64,000 bases of DNA from Quadrisphaera sp. RL12-1S (GCF_014270065.1 NZ_JACNME010000002.1:372001-436000), one strand, 5' to 3'. Positions 1 through 9,490 are shown, counted from the stretch's first letter. Made by a program: numbers and translations. Notes: generated from the letters alone by a model not told the origin.

Positions 1-860
1 GCGGCCACGGCGAGGACTCCGGGGCCCCGGCGCCGCTGTGGGTGAAGATCGCCATCACGCTGCTGTGCCTGCTGTGGGTGCTGCCGGTGTTCGGCCTCGC
101 GGTGACCTCGCTGCGCGAGCGCACCGACGCCGCCGCCAGCGGCTGGTGGACCGTGTTCACCGGTCCCTCGCAGCTCAGCCGCCTCACGGTGCAGAACTAC
201 GTCGAGGTGTTCGACAAGGCGCCGATGGCGCAGGCCTTCGTCAACTCCCTGGCCATCTCCATCCCGGCCACGATCATCCCGATCCTCATCGCGGCGTTCG
301 CGGCCTACGCGTTCACCTTCATGGAGTTCCCGTTCCGCAACCTCCTGCTGGTGCTCATCGTGGCGCTGCTCGTGGTGCCCAACCAGGTGGCGTTCGCGCC
401 GCTGCTCAACATCTACGGGCAGCTGGGCCTCAACGGCCAGTTCATCGCCGTGTGGGGTGCGCACATCGGCTTCGGCATGGCGCTGGCGATCTACCTGATC
501 CGCAACTACATGGCCACCCTGCCCAAGGAGGTCATCGAGTCCGCCAAGATCGACGGCGCCTCGCACTTCCAGACCTTCTGGAAGCTCATCATCCCGATGT
601 CCACCCCGGCGCTGGCGTCGTTCGCGATCTTCCAGTTCCTCTGGGTGTGGAACGACCTGCTGGTGGCCCTGATCTTCATCGGCCCCGGTGACAACCAGCC
701 GCTGACCATCGCGCTGGTCTCCCTCCTCGGCCAGCAGGGCCAGGGCGACCAGCTGCTCACCGCCGGCGCGTTCTTCACGATGATCCTGCCGATCCTCGTG
801 TTCCTCTCGCTCCAGCGGTACTTCGTGCGCGGCCTCACGGCGGGCTCCGTCAAGGGCTGA
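1..860 (+). CDS. carbohydrate ABC transporter permease, 5'-truncated
   Basis: Inner-membrane permease of the MalG type, which passes sugar through the membrane together with a partner permease, an extracellular binding protein and an ATPase. The reading frame is open from the first base (frame from position 3), so the true start lies outside the window; the GTG at 42 is probably internal. About six hydrophobic segments are visible. The cytoplasmic EAA loop that contacts the ATPase is present in the second half (EVIESAKIDGAS followed by a conserved IIPM). The C-terminus LTAGSVKG is typical of the family. An alpha-galactosidase follows 105 bases downstream, so alpha-galactosides such as raffinose or melibiose are a plausible substrate. 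That is inference from context only. Confidence 0.93.
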   Translation, partial: GHGEDSGAPAPLWVKIAITLLCLLWVLPVFGLAVTSLRERTDAAASGWWTVFTGPSQLSRLTVQNYVEVFDKAPMAQAFVNSLAISIPATIIPILIAAFAAYAFTFMEFPFRNLLLVLIVALLVVPNQVAFAPLLNIYGQLGLNGQFIAVWGAHIGFGMALAIYLIRNYMATLPKEVIESAKIDGASHFQTFWKLIIPMSTPALASFAIFQFLWVWNDLLVALIFIGPGDNQPLTIALVSLLGQQGQGDQLLTAGAFFTMILPILVFLSLQRYFVRGLTAGSVKG

Positions 861-876
861 GCCGCCCCACCCCGCA

Positions 877-909
877 GCGGCGCCGCACCGGTCTCCGGTG
901 CGGCGCCGC
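877..909 (+). terminator. intrinsic terminator after the ABC permease
   Basis: A 14-bp perfect inverted repeat (878-891 with 895-908) encloses a three-base TCT loop and is extended by one more G-C pair. No long T-run follows, which is usual for actinobacterial terminators. Confidence 0.7.
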
Positions 910-965
910 CGTCGTGACACCGTGCTGCCGACCGTCCCGTCCGCAGCCCCACCCGGAAGGACCCC

Positions 966-3239
966 GTGCCCGCTCACCCCAGCGCCGTCCTGCTGACCCG
1001 CCCCGACGCCGGACCCGAGGCCGCCGCCCTGGCGCTCGCCGTCCCTGCTGACGGCTCGCTGCCCCGCACCGTCTGGTGGGGCCCGGCCTCGCAGGTGGCC
1101 GGCGCCTCCGCCGACGACGTCGTGGCCGTGCGCCGGGGCCTGCTCGGCGTGCAGGGCCTGGCGGTGCTGCCCGAGCACTCCACCGGCCGCTACACCCGGC
1201 CCGCGCTGCGCGGTCACCGCCCGGCGCCGGCGTCCACGGACACCAGTGTGGAGGACCCGGCCTGGTCGACCGCCTTCCGCCTGGTCGACCTGCACCTCGA
1301 CGCCGACGACGCCGCCTCCGGCGCGGCGGTCAGCACGGCGCGCGTCGTCGTCGTCGCCGAGGACGCCGCGGCGGGCCTGGGCCTGCGCACCGAGCTGGAG
1401 GCGCTGGCGGGCGGGCTGCTGCGCGCTCGGCACACCCTCACCAACGCGGGGGCCTCGCCGTACGCCCTGGAGGGCCTGGAGGTGTTGGTCCCGCTGCCCG
1501 ACGAGGCCGCCGAGGTGCTGGACCACACCGGCGGCTGGCTGCACGAGCGGGTGCCGCAGCGCGCGCCCGTGCGCGACGGGCTGTGGCTGCGGGAGAACCG
1601 CACGGGCAAGACCGGGCACGACGCCGCGGGCGACGTCGTCGTCGGCGTCCCCGGCTTCTCCTTCGGCGAGGGCGAGGTGCGCAGCGCCGCCGTCGGCTGG
1701 AGCGGCAACACCGTGCAGCGCCTGGAGCGCTCGCCGTCCACCCAGACCACGCTCGGCGGGGGTGAGCTGCTGCTGCCCGGGGAGACCGCGCTGGCCCCGG
1801 GGGAGTCGTACACGACGCCGTGGCTGTACCTGGGCGCGTCCACCCGCGGGCTGGACGGGCTCGCGGCGGCGAACCACGCCTTCCTGCGCGCCGCCGGCGA
1901 GGCCACGGGGGCGGCGCCGCGGCGCCCGGTGCCGGTGACGCTCAACGTGTGGGAGGCGGTCTGGTTCGACCACGACCTGCCCCACCTGCTGCGCCTGGCC
2001 GAGCTGGCCGCCTCGGTGGGGGTGGAGCGGTTCGTGCTGGACGACGGCTGGTTCGGCGCCCGCCGCGACGACACCGCGGGCCTGGGCGACTGGACCGTCT
2101 CGCCCGACGCCTGGCCCGACGCCGAGGGCGGCCTGGGCGCCCTGGCCGACGCCGTGCACGGCCACGGCATGCAGTTCGGGCTGTGGTTCGAGCCGGAGAT
2201 GGTCAACCCCGACTCCGACCTCTTCCGCGCCCACCCCGACTGGGTGCTGTCCGCCCGCGGCACCACGCCCACCCTCGAGCGGAACCAGCTGGTGCTGGAC
2301 CTCTCGCGCGACGAGGTGCGCGAGCACGTGCGAGACGCGGTCTCGGCGGTGCTCAGCGCCGTGCCCGTCGACTACGTGAAGTGGGACCACAACCGCGACC
2401 TGCTCGAGGCCGGCGGTGCGATCGCCGGTGGTCGTCCCGTGGTCAGCGCCCACACCGCGGGGTTCTACCGCCTGCTCGACGAGCTGCGCGCGCTGCACCC
2501 GCAGGTGGAGTGGGAGAGCTGCGCCTCCGGCGGCGGTCGCGTGGACCTGGAGGTGCTGCAGCACGTCCAGCGGGTGTGGACCTCCGACATGACCGACGCG
2601 GTGGCCCGGCAGGACATCCAGCGGTGGATGGTCCAGCAGGCCCCGCCGGAGCACCTGGGCGCGCACGTCTCGGCGCCGGTCTCGCACCAGACGCACCGCA
2701 GCATCCCGCTGGACTTCCGCGCCGCCACGGCGCTGTTCGGGGCGTTCGGCATCGAGTGGGACGTCTCGACGGCGTCCGAGGAGGACCGCGCGCGGCTGGC
2801 GCACTGGGTGGCGGTCTACAAGGAGCACCGCGGGCTGCTGCACTCCGGGCGCACCTGGCGCGCCGACTCCCCGGACCCGGCGGTGCGCAGCCACGGCGTG
2901 GTGGCGCTCGACGGGTCGCAGGCGCTGGTGGCGCAGGTGCAGATGGGCGAGTCGTGGGTGGAGCACCCGGTGCCGGTCCGGCTGCCGGTGGCGTGGAACC
3001 CCGGTGACCCCGGCCTGGAGCCGGAGCTGCGCTACCGCGCCCGCTGGGTGGGCCCGGTGCCCGAGGCCGACCGCGGCGCCCGCGCCAACCTGGCGCTCGG
3101 CTGGCGCTCCGGCGACGTCGACGCGGCCGGCCCGCTGGGTGCCGCGGCGCTGCCCGGGTCCGTGCTCGGGTCGGTCGGGCTGGTGCTGCCGCGCCGGTTC
3201 CCGTGGAGCATCACCCTGGTGCACCTGCAGGCCGTCTGA
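966..3239 (+). CDS. alpha-galactosidase, glycoside hydrolase family 36
   Basis: Hydrolyses terminal alpha-1,6-linked galactose from melibiose- or raffinose-type sugars, probably in the cytoplasm since no signal peptide is seen. At 757 residues it has the usual bacterial GH36 length. It carries an N-terminal beta-sandwich, a central TIM barrel and a C-terminal beta domain. Diagnostic barrel motifs are DDGWFGARRDD, GLWFEPEMVNPDSDL, the nucleophile Asp in VKWDHNRD (about residue 474), ESCASGGGR, and the acid/base Asp in TSDMTDA (about residue 541). The 67-residue gap between these two Asp residues fits characterised family members. The GTG start has GGAAGG about 5 bases upstream. The preceding sugar ABC permease suggests that import and hydrolysis are linked, although a terminator-like hairpin separates the two genes. 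Confidence 0.95.
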   Translation: MPAHPSAVLLTRPDAGPEAAALALAVPADGSLPRTVWWGPASQVAGASADDVVAVRRGLLGVQGLAVLPEHSTGRYTRPALRGHRPAPASTDTSVEDPAWSTAFRLVDLHLDADDAASGAAVSTARVVVVAEDAAAGLGLRTELEALAGGLLRARHTLTNAGASPYALEGLEVLVPLPDEAAEVLDHTGGWLHERVPQRAPVRDGLWLRENRTGKTGHDAAGDVVVGVPGFSFGEGEVRSAAVGWSGNTVQRLERSPSTQTTLGGGELLLPGETALAPGESYTTPWLYLGASTRGLDGLAAANHAFLRAAGEATGAAPRRPVPVTLNVWEAVWFDHDLPHLLRLAELAASVGVERFVLDDGWFGARRDDTAGLGDWTVSPDAWPDAEGGLGALADAVHGHGMQFGLWFEPEMVNPDSDLFRAHPDWVLSARGTTPTLERNQLVLDLSRDEVREHVRDAVSAVLSAVPVDYVKWDHNRDLLEAGGAIAGGRPVVSAHTAGFYRLLDELRALHPQVEWESCASGGGRVDLEVLQHVQRVWTSDMTDAVARQDIQRWMVQQAPPEHLGAHVSAPVSHQTHRSIPLDFRAATALFGAFGIEWDVSTASEEDRARLAHWVAVYKEHRGLLHSGRTWRADSPDPAVRSHGVVALDGSQALVAQVQMGESWVEHPVPVRLPVAWNPGDPGLEPELRYRARWVGPVPEADRGARANLALGWRSGDVDAAGPLGAAALPGSVLGSVGLVLPRRFPWSITLVHLQAV

Positions 3240-3278
3240 CCCGCTGCTGAGCCGCTGCTGAGCCGCTCCGTCGACGGG

Positions 3279-3328
3279 GCCGACCGCCCATGATCACGCA
3301 CGACCGTCCGTGATCATGGGCGGTCGGC
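3279..3328. terminator. bidirectional terminator between convergent genes
   Basis: A perfect 20-bp stem (3279-3298 with 3309-3328) with a 10-base loop lies between the alpha-galactosidase stop and the convergent spermidine-synthase-like gene, so it can serve both strands. It contains a TGATCA core in each arm. Confidence 0.8.
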
Positions 3329-3332
3329 CACC

Positions 3333-4256
3333 TCAGAGCGCCGGAGCCGGGGCCGGGGCGGGGGCGGGGGCGGCGGGCGCGGGGTCCAGCACCACGTGCG
3401 CGCCGGCGGCGTACTGCTCCAGCGCCTCGCCGTGCAGCAGCCTCGCCGGCGCGGCACCCGCGCCCAGCACCCGGGTCAGCGCCGCCACCGGCAGCGGCGA
3501 CCGGCTGCCCAGCAGCACCGCGTTGCCGTGCCGCCGGCCGCGCAGCACCCCGGGCTCCAGCGCGGCGGCCGTGTGGGGGAAGGCGTCCCGCAGGGTCGCC
3601 ACCTCGGCCTTGATCCCCACCGGCGAGGTCCGGTCCACGGTGTTGGCCAGGTAGAGGCCGCCGGGGGCCAGCACGCGGTCCACGTCGCGGAGGAACTCCG
3701 CCGTGCTCACGTGCCGCGGCGTGGAGTCCCCGGCGAAGACGTCGCGCACCACGAGGTCCGCCGAGGCGTCCCGGCGCGAGGCGAGGCCCGCGCGGGCGTC
3801 ACCGGTCTGGATCCGCAGCTCGGGGGAGCGCGGCAGGTCCACCCACTCGCGCACCCGGGTGGCCAGCTCGGCGTCGAGCTCCACCACCACCTGCCGGACC
3901 GGCTGCCCGGCCTCGCGCCGCACCGCGGACAGGTGGCGCGGCAGCGCGCACGCGCCCCCGCCGAGGTGCACCGCCCGCAGCGGCGCGTCCGGGGTCGGCT
4001 CCAGCACCAGCCGGACCACGTCGGCCATCCACTGCAGGTACTCGAAGTCGAGCGCGGCCGGGTCCCCCACGCGCACGGGGGAGCTGGGCACGCCGTTGAC
4101 GTACAGCGTCCACGAGCCGTCGTGCTCGGGGACCCAGGCGGCCTGCCCGGTGGAGGTGGTGAAGGCGCCCTCGACGGGGGCTGAGGTGTCGGGTCGCCCG
4201 GAGGGGCGCACGACGGAGCGCCCATGACGTCGTTCTCGCACACCCACAGCCTGCAC
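3333..4256 (-). CDS. spermidine synthase-like SAM-fold protein
   Basis: A Rossmann-fold protein of the spermidine synthase/fused methyltransferase group. The SAM-binding glycine loop is seen as [14 protein letters not shown], followed by the acidic strand end VVELDAELA and the QTGDAR motif. The block [22 protein letters not shown] matches the catalytic D-containing loop of actinobacterial spermidine synthase-like proteins. Many of these are stand-alone and lack proven polyamine activity, so the substrate is unknown. The start is uncertain: several GTG codons lie within the first 15 residues. The C-terminus is an Ala-Pro repeat tail (APAAPAPAP) encoded by a GC-rich simple repeat at 3345-3380. 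It is divergent from xerD across a short shared promoter region. Confidence 0.85.
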   Translation of the reverse strand: MQAVGVRERRHGRSVVRPSGRPDTSAPVEGAFTTSTGQAAWVPEHDGSWTLYVNGVPSSPVRVGDPAALDFEYLQWMADVVRLVLEPTPDAPLRAVHLGGGACALPRHLSAVRREAGQPVRQVVVELDAELATRVREWVDLPRSPELRIQTGDARAGLASRRDASADLVVRDVFAGDSTPRHVSTAEFLRDVDRVLAPGGLYLANTVDRTSPVGIKAEVATLRDAFPHTAAALEPGVLRGRRHGNAVLLGSRSPLPVAALTRVLGAGAAPARLLHGEALEQYAAGAHVVLDPAPAAPAPAPAPAPAL

Positions 4257-4278
4257 CCGTCCGGCCGCGGCGCCGCCC

Positions 4279-4284
4279 TACAGT
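4279..4284 (+). promoter_or_regulatory. -10 box of leaderless xerD
   Basis: TACAGT lies 7 bases upstream of the GTG at 4292, so transcription should start at or next to that codon. This is the reason for preferring 4292 to the in-frame GTG at 4283, which would overlap the -10 box itself. Confidence 0.6.
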
Positions 4285-4291
4285 GAGGCAC

Positions 4292-5440
4292 GTGGGGGCT
4301 GAGGTGCTCGTTCCGCCGTCGGAACAGGCGGTGCGACAGGTCCCGGACGCCCCGGCCGCCCCGGACGTGCAGCCCGCCGTCGTCGTCGACGCCCTGTCCC
4401 GCGCCCTGTCGCAGTACCTCGCGCACCTGCGGGTGGAGCGCGGCCTGGCCGAGAACACCCTCGCCGCCTACCGGCGCGACCTGGAGCGCTACGCCACCTG
4501 GCTGCGCCGCCGCGGCCGCACCGACCTCGCCGAGGTGGGCGAGGAGGACGTCGCCGCCCACCTGCAGGACCTGCGCACCGGCGCCGCGACGGCACCGGCC
4601 ACCGCACCCGCCGGCGAGCTCGGCCCGCCGCTGTCGGCCTCCTCGGCCGCCCGCGCCGTGGTCGCCGTGCGCGGCTGGCACCGCTTCCTGGCCCTCGAGG
4701 GCGCCACCCCCGCCGACCCCGCCGCCGCCGTCCGCCCGCCCGCCACCCCGCGCCGCCTGCCCAAGGCCGTGCCCGTCGCGGACGTCCTGGCGCTGCTGGA
4801 GGCCTCCGGACTCGGGGAGGGCCCCGTGCCCGTGCGCGACCGAGCCCTGCTGGAGGTGCTCTACGGCACCGGGGCGCGCATCTCCGAGGCCGTCGGCCTC
4901 GACGTCGACGACCTGCCCGCCGAGGTCCTCGGACCCCTCACCGGGGGGCACGACGACGGCGACGCTCCTGCCGAGGGCCGGGCCGCGCTGCTGCGCCTGC
5001 GCGGCAAGGGCGGCAAGGAGCGCGTGGTGCCGCTGGGCTCCTACGCCGTGCAGGCCCTGTCCGCCTACCTCGTGCGCGCCCGGCCCGCGCTGGCCGCCGC
5101 CGGCGGCCCTGCGGCCCCCCTGACCACGGGCGGCCGCAGCGCCTCGGCGGGGGCGGTGTTCCTCAACAGCCGCGGCGCCCGCCTGTCCCGGCAGAGCGCC
5201 TGGGCCGTGCTGCGCACCGCCGCCGAGCGCGCCGGCGTCGGCAGCCCGGAGCACCCCGTCTCCCCGCACACGCTGCGGCACTCCTTCGCGACCCACCTGC
5301 TCGAGGGTGGCGCGGACGTCCGCGTGGTGCAGGAGCTGCTCGGCCACGCCAGCGTGACCACCACGCAGATCTACACGATGGTCACCGCCGACGCCCTGCG
5401 CGAGGTCTACGCCGCCGCCCACCCCCGCGCCCTGGGCTGA
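4292..5440 (+). CDS. xerD: site-specific tyrosine recombinase XerD
   Basis: Resolves chromosome dimers at dif together with XerC, coordinated by FtsK at the septum. The N-terminal SAM-like core-binding domain ([20 protein letters not shown]) precedes the catalytic domain. All active-site elements are present: Arg196 in GARISEA, the beta-hairpin Lys in [12 protein letters not shown], His326 and Arg329 in [30 protein letters not shown], and the nucleophile Tyr361. The protein is about 80 residues longer than E. coli XerD. The extra length is in the N-terminal tail and in Ala/Gly-rich loops within both domains. In M. tuberculosis the homologue (Rv1701) also lies upstream of the parA-scpAB block. 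Confidence 0.96.
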   Translation: MGAEVLVPPSEQAVRQVPDAPAAPDVQPAVVVDALSRALSQYLAHLRVERGLAENTLAAYRRDLERYATWLRRRGRTDLAEVGEEDVAAHLQDLRTGAATAPATAPAGELGPPLSASSAARAVVAVRGWHRFLALEGATPADPAAAVRPPATPRRLPKAVPVADVLALLEASGLGEGPVPVRDRALLEVLYGTGARISEAVGLDVDDLPAEVLGPLTGGHDDGDAPAEGRAALLRLRGKGGKERVVPLGSYAVQALSAYLVRARPALAAAGGPAAPLTTGGRSASAGAVFLNSRGARLSRQSAWAVLRTAAERAGVGSPEHPVSPHTLRHSFATHLLEGGADVRVVQELLGHASVTTTQIYTMVTADALREVYAAAHPRALG

Positions 5441-5519
5441 CGCGCCGGCCGTTCACGCTGCGTGCCCGCCGCGCGCCGCCAGCCCCGCTCGGTCACCCGC
5501 TCGGCGCACACCCCTGGGG

Positions 5520-5525
5520 TAGTCT
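5520..5525 (+). promoter_or_regulatory. -10 box of leaderless parA
   Basis: TAGTCT is 8 bases from the ATG at 5534, and no ribosome-binding site is visible. This supports the short start and a separate promoter for the parA-scpAB operon. Confidence 0.6.
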
Positions 5526-5533
5526 CCCCACCC

Positions 5534-6421
5534 ATGACGAGCGACCTGCAGGCCCGCGGTGCGCAGGGCGCGCAGCACGGTCTGCTCGGTCCCACCGGGC
5601 GCCCCCTGGTCGACTTCCCGGTCCCGCAGGCCCTGTCCGGCCACGGCCCCGCCCGCGTCATCGCCATGTGCAACCAGAAGGGCGGGGTGGGCAAGACCAC
5701 CACCACCATCAACCTGGGCGCGGCGCTCGCGGAGTACGGGCGCAAGGTGCTCCTGGTCGACTTCGACCCGCAGGGCGCGCTGTCGGTGGGCCTCGGCGTC
5801 AACCCGCACGAGCTGCAGCACAGCGTCTACACGCTGCTCATGGACCGGCGCGTCACCGTGGCCGACGTCGTCGTCCCCACCCGGCTGCCGGGGGTGGACA
5901 TCCTGCCGGCCAACATCGACCTGTCGGCCGCGGAGGTGCAGCTGGTCGGCGAGGTGGCGCGCGAGCAGGCCCTCTCGCGCGCGCTGCGCACCGGCACGGA
6001 CGACTACGACGTCGTCCTGGTCGACTGCCAGCCCTCCCTGGGCCTGCTGACCGTCAACGCGCTCACCGCCGCGCACGGCGTGCTCATCCCGCTGGAGTGC
6101 GAGTTCTTCGCGCTGCGCGGTGTGGCGCTGCTGGTGGAGACCATCGAGAAGGTGCAGGACCGGCTCAATCCGGCCCTGGCCATCGACGGCATCCTCGCCA
6201 CCATGTACGACGCCCGCACGCTGCACTCCCGCGAGGTCATCGCCCGCGTCGTGGAGGCGTTCGGGTCCACGCTGTTCGACACCGTCATCGGCCGCACCGT
6301 GAAGTTCCCCGACGCCTCGGTGGCGGGGGAGCCGATCACCACGTACGCGCCCGAGCACTCCGGCGCGGAGTCCTACCGCCGCCTCGCGCGCGAGCTGGTC
6401 GCGCGCGGCGCCGCTGCCTGA
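5534..6421 (+). CDS. ParA-family ATPase linked to scpAB
   Basis: A deviant-Walker ATPase of the ParA/MinD class with KGGVGKTTTTINLGAAL (from about residue 49), the Walker A' DFDPQG, and the switch DCQPSLGLLT. It dimerises on ATP and binds DNA or membrane nonspecifically. This paralogue lies with scpA and scpB, not with parB near the origin. It corresponds to M. tuberculosis Rv1708, often called Soj-like, so a role in chromosome organisation alongside condensin is likely but not shown. The ATG at 5534 is chosen because of the -10 box just before it. A longer frame from 5462 would include the promoter. Two bases separate its stop from the scpA start region, so they are probably co-transcribed. 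Confidence 0.92.
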   Translation: MTSDLQARGAQGAQHGLLGPTGRPLVDFPVPQALSGHGPARVIAMCNQKGGVGKTTTTINLGAALAEYGRKVLLVDFDPQGALSVGLGVNPHELQHSVYTLLMDRRVTVADVVVPTRLPGVDILPANIDLSAAEVQLVGEVAREQALSRALRTGTDDYDVVLVDCQPSLGLLTVNALTAAHGVLIPLECEFFALRGVALLVETIEKVQDRLNPALAIDGILATMYDARTLHSREVIARVVEAFGSTLFDTVIGRTVKFPDASVAGEPITTYAPEHSGAESYRRLARELVARGAAA

Positions 6422-6424
6422 GCC

Positions 6425-7468
6425 GTGCTCCCGGCGCCCCGCGCCGCAGGCGCCGCTGAGTCCACGGCCGCACCCGCCGCGGCGGCGGTCACCCCGGCGG
6501 TGCCCGGCGGCGTCCTCACCGACCGGGACGCGCCCGCCTTCGACGTCCACCTGGACAACTTCACCGGCCCGTTCGACCTGCTGCTGGGGCTGATCTCCCG
6601 GCGCCGGCTGGAGATCACCGAGGTGGCGCTGGCCGCCGTGACCGACGAGTTCATCGCGCACCTGCGGCGCATGCTCGCCGCCGTCGACGCCGAGCCCGTC
6701 GAGGACGACGACGGCGGCGGGGGCGCGCGGGCCGCCGCGAAGGCCGAGGTGGCCGCGCTCGGGCAGGCCAGCGGGTTCCTCGTGGTGGCCGCCACCCTGC
6801 TCGACCTCAAGGTGGCGCGGCTGCTGCCGAGCGAGGAGACCGACGAGCTCGACGCCGAGGGCCTGGCCCTGGTGGAGGCCCGGGACCTGCTGTTCGCCCG
6901 GCTGCTGCAGCACCGCGCCTACGCGCAGGTGGCGGGGCTGCTGGCCGACCGGCTGGCCGAGGGCGCGCTGAGCACGCCGCGCCCCGGGGGGACCGGTGCC
7001 GCCGACCCGCTGGTGGAGCGGGCGCTGCCCGAGCTGGTGCTGGCCACCACGCCCGACCAGCTGGCCGCGCTGGCCGCCGCCGCGATCGCCGCGCCGGTGG
7101 CGGGCCGCAGGGGGCTGCCCGCCCGGGTGGACGTCGAGCACCTGCACGCCCCCGCGGTCAGCCTGCCCGAGCAGGTGGCGCTGCTGCGGGCGAGGCTGGT
7201 GGCCCGCTTCGCCGAGCGCGGCGCGGAGGCGGTGGGCTTCGCCGAGCTCATCGCCGACGTGGGCGGGGCCACCGGGGACGGCGTGGACGGCGGGGACGGT
7301 CGGGCCGCGGTGGTGCACGTGGTGGGGCGCTTCCTGGCGGTGCTGGAGCTGTACCGCCGCGGCGAGCTCGACCTGGACCAGGCCGACCCGGCGCAGCCGC
7401 TGCAGGTCCGCTGGCGCGGCACGATCGACCTCACCGACCAGCCCGACCAGCCCGAGGACGCCGCATGA
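6425..7468 (+). CDS. scpA: segregation and condensation protein A
   Basis: The kleisin subunit that bridges the SMC heads and ScpB in bacterial condensin. The N-terminal kleisin signature FDVHLDNFTGPFDLLLGLI and the C-terminal winged-helix segment (VHVVGRFLAVLELYRRGELDLDQ) are clear. At 347 residues it is longer than Bacillus ScpA (251) because of an Ala-rich N-terminal tail (residues 1-35) and Gly/Asp-rich loops, which is common in actinobacteria. The GTG start lies 3 bases after the parA stop, and the ATG of scpB overlaps its stop, indicating translational coupling. Confidence 0.95.
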   Translation: MLPAPRAAGAAESTAAPAAAAVTPAVPGGVLTDRDAPAFDVHLDNFTGPFDLLLGLISRRRLEITEVALAAVTDEFIAHLRRMLAAVDAEPVEDDDGGGGARAAAKAEVAALGQASGFLVVAATLLDLKVARLLPSEETDELDAEGLALVEARDLLFARLLQHRAYAQVAGLLADRLAEGALSTPRPGGTGAADPLVERALPELVLATTPDQLAALAAAAIAAPVAGRRGLPARVDVEHLHAPAVSLPEQVALLRARLVARFAERGAEAVGFAELIADVGGATGDGVDGGDGRAAVVHVVGRFLAVLELYRRGELDLDQADPAQPLQVRWRGTIDLTDQPDQPEDAA

Positions 7469-8040
7469 GCAGCACCGACCTGCCCGGGGGGCTGCGCGCG
7501 GCGCTGGAGGCCGTGCTCATGGTGGTGGACGCGCCGGTCTCCACCGACGACCTCGCCGAGGGCCTGGAGGTGCCGGTCGAGGAGGTCGGGCGGGCCCTGG
7601 CCGCGCTGGCGCAGGAGTACGCCGAGCAGCGGCGCGGCTTCGAGCTGCGCGCGGCCGCGGGCGGCTGGCGGATCTGGAGCCGCCCCGACGCCGCGGACCT
7701 CGTGGCCCGCTTCACCGGGGAGGCCGCCTCGGCGCGGCTGTCCAAGGCGGCGCTGGAGACCCTCGCCGTCATCGCCTACACCCAGCCGGTCACCCGGGCG
7801 CGGGTCGCGGCGGTGCGCGGGGTGGACGTCGACTCGGTGGTGCGGACCCTGCTCACCCGCGGTCTGGTGACCGAGGCGGGCAAGGAGGGCCCCGGGGGTG
7901 GGACCCTGTACCGGACGACCACGGCCTTCCTGGAGAAGATCGGGGTCGACAGCCTCGAGGACCTCCCTCCGCTGGCGCCGCACCTGCCGGACGACACGGA
8001 GATCGACGCGCTCCTCGACGCCCTCGACGACGGGCCGTGA
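7465..8040 (+). CDS. scpB: segregation and condensation protein B
   Basis: A tandem winged-helix protein that binds ScpA and completes the SMC-ScpAB complex. Typical features are LRAALEAVLMVVDAPVSTDDLAE at the N-terminus and SKAALETLAVIAYTQPVTRARVAAVRGVDVDSVVRTLLTRGLV in the second winged helix. At 191 residues it has the usual length. The ATGA overlap with scpA gives strong evidence for the start. The pseudouridine synthase gene follows after 25 bases. Confidence 0.97.
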   Translation: MSSTDLPGGLRAALEAVLMVVDAPVSTDDLAEGLEVPVEEVGRALAALAQEYAEQRRGFELRAAAGGWRIWSRPDAADLVARFTGEAASARLSKAALETLAVIAYTQPVTRARVAAVRGVDVDSVVRTLLTRGLVTEAGKEGPGGGTLYRTTTAFLEKIGVDSLEDLPPLAPHLPDDTEIDALLDALDDGP

Positions 8041-8065
8041 CCAGCGGCGGAGCAGGAGACCACCA

Positions 8066-9070
8066 GTGAGCCAGCAGCGAGACCAGCACTCCCGGCACGA
8101 CGAGCACGACGTGCACGACCCCGACGGCGTGCGCCTGCAGAAGGTGCTGGCCGGGGCCGGCCTGGGCTCGCGGCGCGCCTGCGAGGACCTCATCGCCCGC
8201 GGGCGGGTGCGCGTGGACGGGAAGGTCGTCACCGAGCTCGGCGTCCGCGTCGACACCGCCACCGCGCAGGTCGAGGTGGACGGCATGCTCCTCCAGCTCG
8301 ACACCACCAAGGTCTACCTGGCCATGAACAAGCCCCGCGGGTACCTCTCGGCGATGTCCGACGCCGAGGGCCGCCTGACGCTGGCCGACATCCTCGACGA
8401 CCGCACCGAGCAGGGCGTGCGCCTGTTCCACGTCGGCCGCCTCGACGTCGACACCGAGGGCCTGATCCTGCTGACCAACGACGGGGACCTCGCGCACCGC
8501 CTGCAGCACCCCTCCTTCGAGGTGCCCCGCACCTACGTCGCCGAGGTCCACGGCCCGGTGGAGCGCGGCATCGGCAAGCGCCTGCGCGACGGGGTGGAGC
8601 TGGAGGACGGTCTGGCCAAGGCTGACTCCTTCCGCCTTGTCGACTCCGCGCCCGGCAAGGCGTTCGTGGAGATCGTCCTGCACGAGGGCCGCAAGCACGT
8701 GGTGCGCCGCATGCTCGAGGAGGTCGGCTACCCCGTCATCCGGCTGGCGCGCACCGCCATCGGCCCGATCCACCTGGGAGACCTGCGCCCCGGCGTGACC
8801 CGCTCGCTGACCCGCGAGGAGGTGTCCACGCTGCGCAGCGCCGGGCCGGGCTCGCAGCCGTCCGCGCGCACGCCGCGCCCCAAGGGCCAGCGCCCGGTGG
8901 CGAAGGCACCGGACCGCAAGGGCATCCAGATGGTCACGGGCGCGGCGCGGCGCACGGCGGCGTCGTCGAAGTCCACGAGGGCGGCCAAGAACGCCAAGGC
9001 CGCGCGCACCCGGGGCGGTGCGGGCCAGCAGGGGCAGCAGCGCCAGCAGCGGCGCCAGGGCGGGCGCTGA
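8066..9070 (+). CDS. rluB: 23S rRNA pseudouridine synthase, RluB family
   Basis: Isomerises uridine to pseudouridine in large-subunit rRNA. An N-terminal S4 RNA-binding domain (VRLQKVLAGAGLGSRRACEDLIARGRVRVDG) is followed by the RsuA/RluB/E/F catalytic domain, with the catalytic Asp in HVGRLDVDTEGLILLTNDG and the late motif EGRKHVVRRML. The GTG at 8066 has a purine-rich site (GGAGCAGGAG) 7 bases upstream, so the longer open frame is rejected. The last 50 residues are a Lys/Arg/Gln-rich tail, presumably an RNA-contacting extension. It corresponds to Rv1711 in the conserved scpAB-rluB-cmk-der order, here interrupted by aroH, tyrA and an inverted phosphatase gene. Confidence 0.94.
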   Translation: MSQQRDQHSRHDEHDVHDPDGVRLQKVLAGAGLGSRRACEDLIARGRVRVDGKVVTELGVRVDTATAQVEVDGMLLQLDTTKVYLAMNKPRGYLSAMSDAEGRLTLADILDDRTEQGVRLFHVGRLDVDTEGLILLTNDGDLAHRLQHPSFEVPRTYVAEVHGPVERGIGKRLRDGVELEDGLAKADSFRLVDSAPGKAFVEIVLHEGRKHVVRRMLEEVGYPVIRLARTAIGPIHLGDLRPGVTRSLTREEVSTLRSAGPGSQPSARTPRPKGQRPVAKAPDRKGIQMVTGAARRTAASSKSTRAAKNAKAARTRGGAGQQGQQRQQRRQGGR

Positions 9071-9441
9071 TGGCCGAGCTGGCCGTCAGGGCCGTCAGGG
9101 GGGCGGTCCAGCTCGACGCCGACGAGCGCGAGCACCTGCTCGCGAGCACCCGCGAGCTGGTGACGGCCGTGCTGGAGGCCAACCGGCTCTCCGCCGCGGA
9201 CCTGGTCAGCATCATGTTCACCTGCACCCCCGACCTGACCAGCGAGTTCCCGGCCGTCGCCGCGCGCGAGCTGGGCCTGGGCGACGTGCCGCTGATGTGC
9301 GCCGTCGAGGTGGACGTGGTCGGCGCCATGCCGCGCGTGGTGCGCCTCATGGCGCTGGTCGAGACGGACCTGGCGCGCGCCGAGGTGCAGCACGTGTACC
9401 TGCGCGGCGCCACCGCGCTGCGCCGCGACATCGCCCAGTGA
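9070..9441 (+). CDS. aroH: chorismate mutase, AroH class
   Basis: Converts chorismate to prephenate for phenylalanine and tyrosine synthesis. The 123-residue protein matches the trimeric AroH fold of Bacillus subtilis: AVRAVRGAV near the N-terminus (active-site Arg), FTCTPDLTSEFPA, the Glu in MCAVEVDV, PRVVRLM, and HVYLRGATALR with the active-site Tyr. Its ATG overlaps the rluB stop (TGATG), so translation is coupled. The next gene encodes prephenate dehydrogenase, so two successive steps of tyrosine synthesis are together. Confidence 0.95.
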   Translation: MAELAVRAVRGAVQLDADEREHLLASTRELVTAVLEANRLSAADLVSIMFTCTPDLTSEFPAVAARELGLGDVPLMCAVEVDVVGAMPRVVRLMALVETDLARAEVQHVYLRGATALRRDIAQ

Positions 9442-9490
9442 CCCCCGCCCTGACCAGCAGGACGACGACGATGACGGGACGGACCCGCCG

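Noticed and set aside
3707-5422. Long minus-strand frame opposite xerD
   Set aside because: Shadow of xerD; it fuses unrelated Gly/Arg-rich sequence to a second frame of the spermidine-synthase-like gene.
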